In this document: positions 13,171 through 25,340 of the stretch, one piece after another
Numbering within the stretch: the first letter of the stretch is position 1
How the letters are laid out: each line of letters opens with the position of its first letter
NCBI GenBank assembly: GCA_036365515.1
Contig: CM070873.1
Coordinates: forward strand, 43,143,157-43,207,156
Source of the DNA: Torymus aiolomorphi
Taxonomy: Eukaryota > Arthropoda > Insecta > Hymenoptera > Torymidae
Length of the DNA: 64,000 nucleotides
Direction: 5' to 3'
Program-made: the position numbers and the translations under genes
Notes under the pieces: model-generated
Databases searched by the model: none
Seen by the model: the letters and a program-made list of their open reading frames with translations, nothing else
What the model was told of the DNA's origin: nothing

Positions 13171-13513
13171 GTTTAAATAATGGACCTCAATGAACGAGTT
13201 TTAGGTAAAATTCTTTATTTATGCCGACGTTTTGAGAGTGAATTTTACTCTCCTCTTCAGGGCATATAAAGTTACATTCTACCGTTTGGCATCGTTAAGT
13301 TGCAGGAACCGATCCTGCACAAATGTTCGTTATATGTTCCAAATTTCGACCTTAACGATGCCAAAAGGTAGAATGTAACTTTATATGCCCTGAAGAGGAG
13401 AGTAAAATTCACTCTGGAAACGTCGGCATAAATAAAGAATTTTACCTAAAACTCGTTTGTTGAGGTCCATTATTTAAACAAATATATTACTACGAACGTC
13501 TCTCAAAATTACA
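13171..13513. mobile_element. Foldback retro-type element with 13-bp target duplication
   Basis: ATGGTCTTCTTTT occurs exactly at 13158-13170 and 13514-13526, so it is a probable 13-bp target-site duplication. Between them, arms at about 13175-13300 and 13355-13481 are near-perfect inverted copies around a unique loop of about 50 bp. The right arm carries CTGAAGAG at 13390-13397, a hairpin, then GAAACG at 13417-13422. A target duplication this long fits target-primed reverse transcription (LINE or Penelope-like) better than a cut-and-paste transposase. Confidence 0.7.
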
Positions 13514-13526
13514 ATGGTCTTCTTTT

Positions 13527-13989
13527 ATCTAATTACTTTAAATGAATGTAAGCATTCAAAATGATTAATGCTTTTTATTCCACCCAAATAAGACAATTTA
13601 GTGTTAACATTCAATAAGAACTGTTATAATACTGATTAATAAATTTAAAAACAATTCTTCTTGCCCATTATGATACTCGCATAAAGTGAATATTTCTCCT
13701 CATATAAGCTCCTCTCTAAGCTCTATTTTTCACTGATTCATGGTGATGTAGAAAGATTGTGTCCTGGATAAAGGATTATTTTAAATACCTACTGCAATTA
13801 GCCTATTAATTAAAAATCATTTTATGCATTACTTGCAATAATGGAATTATTTTCGAAAAAAATGTACTAACTCAAAAAGAGATTTTTCTCAATGTCTGAC
13901 TTTACATTGATTCTATTTGTTTAATACACTTATTTTGATATACTTTTATGTCACTTACGTTGTTAACAACTTTGTTATGTTGAAAGTAA
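13527..13989. other. AT-rich non-coding stretch
   Basis: Nothing recognised. Confidence 0.5.
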
Positions 13990-14401
13990 TAAAAATTGAC
14001 AGTAAAGAGAAACTGGCATTTGAACCACTTCAGCTACAACAATCAAAAAACCTCTTAGACATAAGCAGCGACGAGCAAAAGGAGGAGGAAGGAGGTGGAA
14101 GAGCCGGAGCAGCAGTACAGGCCCGGGAAAAAGAGCCGAGCAGATTTGCGCAAGAGGATTTCCACGAGCAAATTGAAGATAGACTTAAATCTTTCCTCTA
14201 CGCAAAATACCGTGCGCAAGTGTGCGCGCGCGCGTCGGTAAAGTCGAGCTGGAATTTATTTTATACGTCGACGAAAGATAAAGAGACAGAGAGAGAGTCG
14301 ACGACTGGAATGGCTAGAAAAAAAGGTCAACTAGCTCCACGCAATTAAGCCCGCGCCAGACCCTAAGGTCTCGCGTGGATTTTACACGGAGAGAAACAGA
14401 A

Positions 14402-14468
<67 letters not shown>

Positions 14469-14640
14469 TTTTTACTCACTTTACTAAATTAAATCTCATC
14501 TATCGTAATTTATTTTCTATTCGGCTGGTATTTTGTTTGAAGGGGGTTTTGACGGAGAGATTCGTCAGATTCTGCGAATTTAGTGCGAAGATGGTTAGTG
14601 GGGAGTGAAATATATTTGTTGCGAGTTTCAATGCTGACAG
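13990..14640. other. GC-rich island 10 with divergent skew
   Basis: A short left arm rich in C and A lies at 14020-14070, a CpG core at 14205-14245, a GA microsatellite at 14405-14466, and a G/T-rich right arm at 14520-14640. Confidence 0.5.
14405..14466. repeat. (GA)n microsatellite
   Basis: About 62 bp of pure GA dinucleotides. Confidence 0.95.
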
Positions 14641-14773
14641 GTTGGGAGCATTTTTTTTCTTAAGGAAATTACTTCTTATCCTGGAAAATGGATTACTTCT
14701 TGCAAGTGATAAGGGAGTAATGAGTATGTTTCCTTGAATAATATTGATAAATTGATATGTATCTCTCTGTTAA

Positions 14774-15311
14774 CCTTTAGACTGCTGGGATTTGAGATGT
14801 CAAAACGTCCTTCAAAAGTGTCCAAACTTATGTCTTGTATCATGCGTCAACTATGTACAAAGTTCATATCATGGGTTGAGCCTATATATCGGCCTTCCCG
14901 TAGTTTAACCTTTTAGCTGCGGGGGTGGTCGATATATGGACCACTCTAGAGACAAAGAATATTTGAAGTTTTTAGATCAAATTTGATGTTCTGAATACAT
15001 AACAAATAGTTTTAAAATTTCTCAAAACATTATTGACCTTGAAATTTTCAAGGTCAAGGGTGTCTGCGAGAATTTTGTTACTATTTTTTTCATATTCAAC
15101 GCGTGAAATTACATAGAAATACCCTCTCAAATCTTCATAACAAAAGAGACAAATTTTTTTACATTGTACTTTACGTTGCCTGCGGGTCTGGTCGATATAT
15201 GGACCAGCAGTCAGGTCAGCGACTCTATCTGAGATATCCAGTGATATTATGTATACATTTTACATATTCTGAGAGGTCAATTTGTACTGAAATTTCCTCG
15301 CAGCCTAAAGG
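14774..15311. mobile_element. piggyBac-like TTAA element(s), non-autonomous
   Basis: The region is flanked by TTAA at 14770-14773 and 15312-15315. The left end CCTTTAGACTGC is inverted at the right end as GCAGCCTAAAGG. A second left-type end (TTAACCTTTTAGCTGC) starts at 14909, so this may be two overlapping or nested copies. A palindromic word, TGGTCGATATATGGACCA, occurs inside near 14927 and 15188. There is no transposase frame. TTAA plus CC-starting ends fits piggyBac, but superfamily is inference. Confidence 0.7.
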
Positions 15312-15315
15312 TTAA

Positions 15316-15939
15316 AAGTTAATGTATTTGTAGTATTTACAAAAGTATATTAAAAAAAAGTTGGTTTGATTAACTTATTAATTAAATAGGTTACAGTACC
15401 AAATTGGTAAAAAATCACAGAACCAAGGGTGATTTTTGCGTCAAAAACGAAATCAGTAATACACTTTTCTATATAATTAAGACTTACTGGGCAAAAAGTA
15501 TACAAAATTTTTGTAGTACTAATTACTAATTTCAAGTAAATGGGATTTAAACACACATTTTTTGTTTTTATTCTATACACAATTCTATAATCGTTCATTG
15601 AACTATGCAAAACACACAATTTTCAACCTTGTAGATAGAGAGATAGAAGATTTTTTAATAGATACTTTTATGATGTAGGGCCCAAAAATGAATATTTATT
15701 TTAAGAATATGAATATGATTATTCGTATTACTTATCTCATCCACAAAATGGTAAGTTTATTCAAACATACAATTGTTAAAGCTCCTTTGGAGACTTAATA
15801 TTAGTTGCATACTGAAATATCTACTCCAAGACATATTTACTGTCCACAATCATACTCGTAAAATTGCTTCTGAAAATATTTTATAGAATTGCATAATTTC
15901 TTAACTGAAAGAAAGAAAAACACAATTCCTTAATGCAGT
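15316..15939. other. AT-rich non-coding stretch
   Basis: Nothing recognised. Confidence 0.5.
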
Positions 15940-16790
15940 AAAAAAAAGAACATTTCCTCTCGCAACAATAAAATCTTATCCAGGAGAAAATCGCCTCAAA
16001 ATTATTTCGAACCTATTGTGCACATCGCATCTCTCCCCCCCGGGGACCTCGCAATTACACACACTGACCACATACCAAATCCGTGGCGAAAGAGATAAAT
16101 TATAATTAAGAGCGCGGACGCGTCTGATTTACGTCGTGAGTGCTCATAAAGTTGCGCGCATTGACTCGAATTTCACTTAGGAGCGCGCTCGCGCTGGCTG
16201 CTGGAAGAAAGAAGGTGATGAATTTACAAGAATACGTTAAAAGCCGCTCAGACGCGGCGGCGAACCGCGCCCCCATAAAAGCTTTTTTATCGCGCTCCGC
16301 TCGACCGGGGCGAAAAAAGAAAGTCAAAGGCAGGGCCACAGAGAAAAGAGAGAAGAAAAGAGAAGGCTCGAGGGTAGAGAGAGAGATGGCAAAAGGAGTA
16401 AGTACGAAGAATACAGAGGAATTTCTGTCTGCGGGGAAGCTGTCTTACGGTAGCCGGAGCAACGCGTGGGCGCGCATCGCGAAACCAGCGCATAATGAAA
16501 GAGCGATCGGCGGAAAATTGACTGGGAAGCGCGCGGGGGGGAAGAAAAATGATGCTCGCGATGCGCCCGGTAAATTGCGTTATTGGCCCGCGCGCTGTGA
16601 TGACGGACTTTTTTCTTTTTCTTTTTGTAGCGGGGGCTGAAACAACGAGACGATTGGTTTAAGGAGAGCGCGGGCGGGACGAGGTGAATCAGGAAACAAG
16701 GAAATTATTCCTTTTGCGCTTGATTGAACTGGTTGTGGCGAGCGGAAAGTATTTTTAAGAATGTGGTACGGGAATTCTTCGAAATTGGAA
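15940..16790. other. GC-rich island 11 with divergent skew
   Basis: The C-rich left arm at 15950-16080 includes a run of eight C. The CpG-rich core is at 16100-16600 and the G-rich right arm at 16630-16780. The 166-codon frame at 16140-16640 is Lys/Arg-rich by composition and resembles no known family. Confidence 0.6.
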
Positions 16791-17869
16791 ACGATCAGTC
16801 GATATGTAGAAGTGAATTTGCAGAATTTACTGGAACCGAATTTTCTGGAACGCAATTTGCGTCTAATGGAAGATCTAAAGTGTAATGAGCATATGCGTAA
16901 ACACGGGATCGAGTTACGTACGATTACAAGCGCTGACACATTACAAATTAACCCTCGATGGTTACTAATGCTGATTCTAATTACTTAGCAATTAAGATTC
17001 TGGGGAATAACGTGTATGCACAATGGTGAAAGCCAACGGCGGGTATCAATATTGGCGAAATTCGATAATTATAATTGCAATTTCTGATATTGAGAGTCAG
17101 TATTAAGTTTTTGCATTAAAATATAGATGACATATTGTTACATTTTCTCAGGGGGAAAAAATAGTTTAATAATTAAAGTAAGATACAAAAAATGGTATAA
17201 TGCGTAATCTTTTTCAAGTATTTCACGAAGAAACTTTGGATAGAAGGTGAATATTAAATGGCAAATAAAATGCATTTAAACCCTGGTAGAAATTCATCTA
17301 CATGAAATGGCCAAGAAGTTAGAAAACAGCTAGTAAAACTGGCTAATTATCGCTATGATGAAACAATTTTTCGACCATTATTTGACTATTTCTTAGATTG
17401 ACGTAACAACAAAATATTCGTATTTGATTTACTTACTAATTTTATCTTTGATGAAAGAGCATTAAAGTGCATTGGATGGCTTACCAAAATATAAATAAAT
17501 AACATTAACTAAAAAATCATTTGTTGTACTCATTCTATGAATAATTCAGCAAAACTTTTATTTCTCCATCTGATTCTGTCTCTCTCACTCCTTATCATAA
17601 CAGCAAGCCTTCTGCTAGCTATTTCCAGACTAAGGAAAATAATCAGTTTTAATACCTTTAAAATACTCAAGAACAAGCTTGTGCTTGTCTTCGAAAAAGT
17701 CATTCTATTTTTCAATCTATTAAATGGCCAAATAATAGGAAAAAAAGCGTTTCACCGGGAGCTAGAGACTGGATAAGAGAAATTTCTATTTTATAGCAAG
17801 TTTCTAATATAAATGATCAGTTATTTATTAGTTATAAAATTTTTTAAATTCCCACCAGGGAATATGAAA
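16791..17869. other. AT-rich non-coding stretch
   Basis: No exon or repeat recognised. Confidence 0.5.
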
Positions 17870-18490
17870 TCGTCTTTCAAAATTATATCAAAAACATTTC
17901 TCAACATAACCTCCACATTTACCAGCTAACCAATTTTAGAACACCGACAAACAAAAAACAAAAACAAAACTATATCCTCACTACAATCGAATCTTTGTGC
18001 AAAACTTGACACCAGCGTATCACCACGTAATCTAGCCCAACCTCCTTCTGCTCTCGCTAATACCGATCGATGCAAAATAAGACGACGACAGCAGCAGCGG
18101 CGGCGGCGCGCAACAATTCGCAAGAAGTACACGCAAAATAGCCGGGTATTACCGGGCGGGAAAAAAAGTGCGCGTGATGAGCATGTCGACGACGACGACG
18201 CGCGTCTTTCTCCGCCGAGAGGTTTTGCATAACGTAATTCCCGCGGCCGATACCCACGCGCGACTTTTTCCCGTTCTCTGTGTAGAAGAGGCGGGGAATT
18301 TTTTCAACTTTATTCAACGATTAATGGAGCGAGCGGTGGTGGCGGAATTATAGGATCAGCGGGTGCTTTTGAGTTTTTGTCGAAGAGGGCGATGATGGGT
18401 GTGTTTGGGACAAACGGTTGGAATTGAAGGTTAGGTTACTTGGTGCAGCGAGGTGGTGCATAAGTTATGATTGGTTGATGTGTTTCATTT
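17870..18490. other. GC-rich island 12 with divergent skew
   Basis: The left arm at 17885-18055 is strongly rich in C and A. The core at 18080-18290 is CpG-rich with ACGACG runs. The right arm at 18320-18480 is rich in G and T. Confidence 0.65.
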
Positions 18491-19349
18491 ATAAATGACT
18501 AGCAAAATCCATACGCGCTTCGCGCGCTCAATTTCCTAATATAGTAATCTAATGTAATAATATTCAACGAGAAATACTTTCCACTTCATAATTGCATTTT
18601 TCTTTAATCAACATTCCCACTCAGAAAGCATCTACATGTTTACACTAGGTAATTCGTTTTTGAGGTTAGAAAATAAATCAAAACAGTATTTATTTTATAA
18701 CGAAATTATTTAATACGAACTTTTAATTAATTCAATAACTTAATGATTATTCTATCAATTTATTTTATTCAAATGCTCACTTAAAAGTTTTTCTAAATTC
18801 AAATCGAAATATTCATTTTATATCAGAGAACATTTTAAATGTTGGCGCCACTCAAATCAGATATTTACTCATTAGTCAATCATATCACTTCTTCAAAATC
18901 TTCACAACATCCTGCCATCATTTTTTTATGAGAGGAATTGTGTTTAGTGTGAATTAATAATTTTGTAATTATAGAATGAATGGTCTTTGTATAATAAATA
19001 TGATTATATTCGAACCGAAATTATTCAGACCAATTACCCTTATACAATAAATTGAGTTCTTCAGTGCGATGAATATTATACATCGCGACTATTTATTTTT
19101 CAGTAAACGACTACACATTCAAACAACCATCAATAATACTCATGACACTGATAATCAATGCATTAAACGCAAATATTGAACGCTCATATTAATACGCAGT
19201 CGACATAAAGTTAAGAACTCCCGTGTCTATTTCCCCGCGTAGCGCGACGTTAATCAACGGGAACCACCTAATCATAAAATAATGTTTAAGTAACGCGCGC
19301 GCGAAACTCTATTCGAACGTCCCAACGATGAGTATCAAAGTGTCAGTTA
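18491..19349. other. AT-rich non-coding stretch
   Basis: Nothing recognised. Confidence 0.5.
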
Positions 19350-19760
19350 CCGGCCCGTTCATTGATCGCATCAGCGCACCCGTTTAATTTCCCGAAATCC
19401 CGAAAATTTTCCCTCATTTTCCGCCCGTCAATAATTAACCCATCCTGTCAGAACAATTCGCGACCGCGGCCGTGTATATATGCACCAAGGCGAGCGGAAA
19501 ATCCACGCGAAGAATATTATGTAGATTCTTGCGTGCGGGGATTGTGGCGGAACTTCCGGTACAGTGATACATCAATTTTTCGTATTGCCGTTCCATTTGT
19601 ATTTGGCACGTGTGAATGGTCAACAACTGGTTGTGGAAAGGTTCGCTGCGTGCATAATTAATTGTTTTCGCCAGAAGTCAATCGTATACGAGATGACGTC
19701 TCTCTGGATTTCCGTATATATATTTTGTTACTTTTATTGAGAGAGAGAGAGAGAGCTGTT
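19350..19760. other. GC-rich island 13 with divergent skew
   Basis: A short island: C-rich left arm at 19375-19450, CpG core at 19460-19545, G/T-rich right arm at 19535-19650, and a short GA array at 19738-19755. Confidence 0.5.
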
Positions 19761-20079
19761 GATATTTGTATAACCACGTATTTGTTCACGATATTCTACG
19801 ATCCAGTGATTTTTATGATAAATTATTGAACAATTTCACTAAGTATTTGACAAAAATTCATTTAGATAAAAGTATAAATTCGTAGGATACCGTAAATATA
19901 GTGAATACCATACAAAATATACAGACGAAAGCGCACACAGGCAAGCAAAAATCCGCTGGTGACAAAGTTTACCCACTTTTATTCAAGACATATCTGTTAC
20001 AGCGCGCAAAGATATAGAGAGCGGACCACTCCAAACTTTATCGCTTTTTACATTCTGTCCCGGCGCCCCGACGGAAAAA
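19761..20079. other. AT-rich non-coding stretch
   Basis: Nothing recognised. Confidence 0.5.
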
Positions 20080-20540
20080 AAATTTACACACTTCCCATAC
20101 ATTCACCCTCTTTCTCTTTTAATACATTTTACGACACAGAGAAAGAGAGAGACAGACGAATTTTCTCCCTCTCTCCCCCTGCCGATCGGACTCTCTTGCG
20201 CAGTTTCGATCTCTCGAACTGCTGCTACTCTCCGAAGTGCCTCCTCCCTCCTTTTTTCGGAACACCCGACCCCTCCCGTAATGACGGCTGTAAAGTATTT
20301 GGCTCGGTCTTGTTCCGGCGATAAAAATGAATTTATTGCCCGACGGCGATGTATGCGCGCCACTCGCCCGTCGAGAGAGAGGACGGGTACATGTATTCGT
20401 ATATAGGTAGTGACCAACGCTGTGGGTCGAAAAAGAGCGAGAGAATGGAGATAGGGATAGAGAGAGGAAAGTGGGAATGGAAAATTGGGGGTGATTGATT
20501 GGATGACTGATTGATTGGCATTTATTATCCAGTGTCGAAT
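20080..20540. other. GC-rich island 14 with divergent skew
   Basis: The C/T-rich left arm is at 20090-20280, the core at 20280-20390, and the G-rich right arm at 20400-20520 (GGGATAGAGAGAGGAAAG type). The long minus-strand frame over it is a composition artefact. Confidence 0.6.
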
Positions 20541-20930
20541 TTCAGCGGAATCGGAAGTCTGCAGTGTCTTTGTAATGTGTGTTAATAGGAAATTTTTGGG
20601 AAATTCACGCGAGACGATTTTAAATGGCACATATAAAAAGTCGCTCACTTTTCGGATTTTAAATGTCAACAAAGTTTATAGGTATCAAATAAAATGCGAA
20701 TATTATCTAATACACATTTCATATCATATTTTATACTCTATGCACGAACCTTTTCTATTATAAATCTGTCATTTAGCCTGTCGGACAACCCGATATTTTT
20801 TTCTAAAAAACGTCCGATTGATACACAACAATGCATCTGACAATAACAATCCATGCATTTAATGTTTATAAACCACACGTTTATATACCAATCGTAAAAG
20901 TCTGTCGCCGAAATATTTCAACCATTGACA
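20541..20930. other. AT-rich non-coding stretch
   Basis: Nothing recognised. Confidence 0.5.
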
Positions 20931-21650
20931 TTTTCAATTACCAAACCATTTAAATCCGAAAAATAGCTCAAAATAAGCAGCGAAAGCGCACGCAAAACCC
21001 GAATGACAAAAGCTCGCTTTCAAGAAAAGGGGATTCGGAAAAGCACTAAAAAAGGCCACCACCGCCACCACCACCACCCAAAGAACGTAAAAAAAAATCA
21101 CACAACCCAGAAGAAGCCAGAGGAAGGTGAAACGCGGGGGCGGGACGTAGCAGCGGCGTGTGACCGGCGGCCAATACTTACACACACACACACAGTTCGC
21201 CTCTGCCGGGACACAGAATTCGAATCGGTCATGCGTACGCGAGCTCGCGGTTCGAACGAAAAATTCCCATTGACCGCAAAAAGTAATTTGGCGAACGCTC
21301 GTAAAGTGCCCGCATCTTTGTGTATGTGTGTGTGTATATGTACATGTATATACGTACATCTGCATGCGCTCAAGAAAAGTAACGCGAATACTTGCAGCAC
21401 GCGAAATGTAGGCTACATATAAGTTGCGCGCCTTTTAAAGGGAAGGAGGGAAAGAGCGTAATTGCGCAAAAAAAAGGTGTGTTTCTTGGTTTGTTTATTT
21501 ATACAAGCGAGGAATGTAAGTAGTTGTAGGAGGAATGCGGTACGTGAATGATTGGAATGAATTTTCGAATACTGCTGTGGTTATATGTAGGTTATCGGAT
21601 GATAGGGGTTAAAAATTGATTTGTGACGGGGGGCGTTGACGAAAAGGTGG
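20931..21650. other. GC-rich island 15 with divergent skew
   Basis: The left arm, rich in C and A, includes a CCACCACCGCC run at 21056-21080. The core is at 21130-21310. The G/T-rich right arm runs 21430-21650, including GACGGGGGGCG. Confidence 0.65.
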
Positions 21651-22250
21651 CCCGTTTTCGTTGGTATGCACAGCGTTTAATTATCGACTGACACATTCTT
21701 GCCCCGCACAATTATCAGACGTTACGGCTTTAATTAGATTCAAATTCTTTTTCCGGTGATCGATACGCAAATTAAATTATTAATTAAAATTTTATAATAA
21801 GAAACCGGCGGGAAGGGGAGAGAGGAATTTTAGTCAACGTATTCTATGTAATTAATGTTGGAAATTATTACGAGATTTGGTTTTAATGTAACAAAAATGA
21901 CGGATAATTAGATAAATTTTGTTTGAAACGCTTATTGTTAAAGCGATGTTCGATGTCGTTTCTTGCAAAAAAAAATTAACAACCACGAGAAAATATTATT
22001 ACCTATATTTTTTAAATATTATTATTAAAGAGGGAAAGAACAGCGTGAAAAAGATCATGTGTTTCTGGGTTTATTTATTCAAGAGAGGAGTGCAAGTAGT
22101 AAAAGATTGTAGGAAGAATGCGGTATTATTATGCCTATTATTATTATTATATATCTATTTTTAAAATCATATCATTATGACAAAACTTTTTACTGAAACT
22201 CATCATTGCAATTGAATATTTTCTTCGATTACTTTCACCTCAAATTCCAC
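21651..22250. other. AT-rich non-coding stretch
   Basis: Nothing recognised. Confidence 0.5.
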
Positions 22251-23400
22251 ATCTTCTAATCCATAACTCCATTATGCATAGTTTTCAACATTTCCATCGT
22301 ACCGCACCCACCCACACGAAACAAAGAAATAACCCACTAAAAAACAACTCGTTTCCCGTAACCTATTTCCACCAAATCATCTGCCAAACAGCCACCTCGA
22401 ACTCCGATATCCCTCCTCAATTATTCATCCCGCTCTTAATAAAAGTCACAGCCTTCACTTCCCCTCCTTCCCGAACACGTAAAGCCAGACGGGCGCGGCA
22501 ACATGTCGAACGCCAGCAGCAGCAGACGCTCGCCGGATGACGACAAGGACAAGGAGCAACAAATGTCGTCGTCGTCGTCGTCGTCGCGTACAAGCGTATC
22601 GCGCGCGCACCCAAGTCGAACGGGAGAGCAGCAGCGGCAGCGGCCCTCGCTCTAATTCAATTCGGCCCATTTCTGATTCCGGTGAGCGCCCGGCATCCCC
22701 TTACGGAATTCGTGATTGCGAGAGCTCTCTCTCTCTCTATCTCTCTCTCTCTCTCTCTGTTTTCTCGCTCTGTTCTTGTGCTCTTTTACTATTTCTTACT
22801 TAATCTCTTACTTTCTTCTTCTTCTTCTTCGTCTTATTCGTTTCTTTTATTCTTTCCCTCGTTCCATTTTCCAGCGCTCATTTACTTAGATCTTCTGTCT
22901 GTCCCTCTCTTTCTCTCTCTCTTGCTCTCTGTCTATTACGAGCGTCACCCTGTCTTCTTACCGGTCATGGGTTGCACCCGACGAAGGGGAAAACGAGGCC
23001 AACAGCAGCAACAGCAGCAGTAGCTACAGCGCCGAATCCTAATTTATGAGCGTCTTGTGTATTACTCTATCTTCGTTTTCGGCTATCTCCCTTTTTTTTA
23101 TTTTCGTTTCTTTTCTGCTAAGGATGCATGTGTGTGTATATGTATGTCGTCCGGGGAATCCATCCTACTTTCCCTTCGTCCCGAGCGTACCGCGGGATAT
23201 ACTACGGGCCACGAGGTCGAAGGGCGCGTACGCCAACTCTCGACGGACCGACAAAGGGTCAACTTCAGAGTCCCGGGTCGAACTTTGGTCTATAGAGGTA
23301 TGCAGATGGTATACGAAAAATCGAATTAGAAGGGAGTTGCAGTACGGTCAGTAGCCCAGTTCCTTAGTAAGAAGCCGATTGTTCATAGTAGTTTAGAGAA
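22251..23400. other. GC-rich island 16 with divergent skew
   Basis: Hand counts: 22261-22440 has 64 C and 13 G; 23281-23400 has 32 G and 16 C. The core contains TCG repeats (22564-22588), CT arrays (22724-22760) and CTT runs (22810-22830). Frames over it are low-complexity. Confidence 0.7.
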
Positions 23401-24690
23401 AATTTATAAACGATTACTTTTTCTTTTATACATTGATTATTTTGTAATTTCCGCGATGTGAATTTGTAAGTAAATGTTAAGGAAGCAAAATGAGCTTCCA
23501 AAAATCAAAATAGAATGAAAAACAAAAAATTCATAAGTTGATCGAAAGTGAATTTTTCGATGTCTAGTGTTGGTATAGATTTAAAAAAATTATACTATGA
23601 ATTAAATAGTGAAATTTTTGCCTGAAGCAAGACTACCTAAATGAATCATTAATTTGACATAAATCACTGGTATTTTTACCTCAAAAGCGCGAATCTTTTT
23701 CTTTGTGTATAATTTCTGCATTTATAATGCTACAGATGGATATCCGTACGAATATACAGAATAAGAAGAGGCAAGGAGTACAATTACAATATGACGACGA
23801 TTAGCAGAAAGTCGAGCGGTGGCGGCCGTGGCTACAGTTGGTACAGTGTTTCGGACTCGAAAGTCGGCGGTTGAGGTTCAAGCACAGGGTCCGTCACTTT
23901 TCATTATTAAAAGTCGCGATAGCTCACTCGTAGCAATAACAACGATAACCTAATTCTAATGAAAAGAAGTAAAAACAATATCATTTTTTATGGGATTAAA
24001 ATTGATTTAGAATCAGAATTACATCTGTTTAGCTGGTTGAGGATTCAAAGATTATTCGATAGTTTGAATCATCTAGTCCTTGATTAGTTTTATACTGTTT
24101 TTTTCTGATATTTTAGTGTAAAGATGAAAAATATTTTAGGAATTGATTTAATTTTAAGTTTACTTTAAATATAATTTAGCTCATATTACTTTACAGTTTA
24201 AACAACACCGAGAGAAAATTTTAGATACAATTTTTGTTATTTTGATAATATTTGTAAAACATTATTTTGTTATGTTTTGACGATGTAAACAAATACAAGA
24301 ATATTTTTAAAAAATCAATAAAAACTGAAATATGTTTGAAGGTTCGTTTGCAAAGTTAGAAAATTCTAATATTGGCTCACGCTTCGAATATTTTACAGAA
24401 AAATAATACTTTTTACATATTTTTGTAGATATCCATTTGAAATAACAGAAGTATAAACTATAACAATACAAGAAACTAGCCTTTTCACTATAATGATTCC
24501 TTCGCATGATAGCGCGCAGTGAAATGGACAAAAAGAAATATACAATTTTTTTCCAATACTTCAATATTGCAAAGGAGAATTATTATTATTATACGAAGCA
24601 AGAAAAGGTTAGAATAAAGTATAAATAAAAAAATTTATATTTTGCATATAGAGAATATATATATTTATTGTTGTAATCCCCGTTAATTAA
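23401..24690. other. AT-rich non-coding stretch
   Basis: Apart from the tRNA-like word at 23822-23895, nothing is recognised. Confidence 0.45.
23822..23895 (+). ncRNA. tRNA-Ser-like remnant (possible SINE head)
   Basis: A box-A-like TGGCTACAGTTGG starts at 23829 and a box-B-like GAGGTTCAAGCAC follows at 23873-23885. Between them, a possible anticodon arm has the loop CTCGAAA. The acceptor stem does not pair well and the T-arm is degenerate, so this is at most a tRNA-derived relic. It could be chance. Confidence 0.25.
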
Positions 24691-25340
24691 TAATTTATTC
24701 AAGCCCTTCAGAGTCATTAGAAATCACGAAACGGAATCATCTCCCATCTCTCGAGAACCCTCAAATAGCCCACAGTCATCTCAAGTCATCGCGCGCTCAA
24801 AGACCCCTTTCAAAAAGTCCTTCTCCGTCTCCCCTCCCTCTTATCATCGCTCGAAAACCTTATACGAAACAAAAAGCCATCGGCGAGAATGAGAGAAAAG
24901 ATACACACTTCGAGCTCTCGAAAGGCGCCTCGCCAGTCGTATAATGATGACGCCTCGGAATTTTCGCGGACGACTGCACTGCGGGATTATGACTATCTCT
25001 CTCTTACTCCCTGAGAGTTAGTTTCCGCCTCGCGCTCCTTTTTGTTTCGCCGCGCGGCCTCATTGTTCCGCGTTTTTCTCGCGCGCGAGAGCGGCACCTG
25101 CGCGTCGTCGTAATTTTTCTCTCTGTCTCACTCTCTCTCTTCCTCCTGGAGGAGTTGGCGCGCGAGTCTTTGTGCACTTTTTGCGAGCGACCGCGCGAAG
25201 GAAAGCTCGTCGCGCGCGAGCTAAGTTCGTTAAAGGAAGGAGTCGAGTGGAAATTGTAAGGGCGAGGTTTTTAGAAATCGAGAAGGCGGAGGAGGGGCAG
25301 CGGGTTTTTGTGGTGCGGTGAATGAAGAGGTATTAATGGG
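24691..25340. other. GC-rich island 17 with divergent skew
   Basis: The C-rich left arm is at 24735-24860, the CpG-dense core at 25020-25220 (CGCGCGAGAGCGGC type), and the G-rich right arm at 25230-25340. Confidence 0.65.

Noticed and set aside
16140..16640. 166-codon plus-strand frame
   Set aside because: It lies in a CpG-rich island where stops are rare, the content is Lys/Arg/Ala-rich, and there is no recognisable domain or splice setting.
20103..20672. 189-codon minus-strand frame
   Set aside because: It follows island 14 composition (Pro/Leu/Ser and Arg/Glu bias) and shows no family motif.
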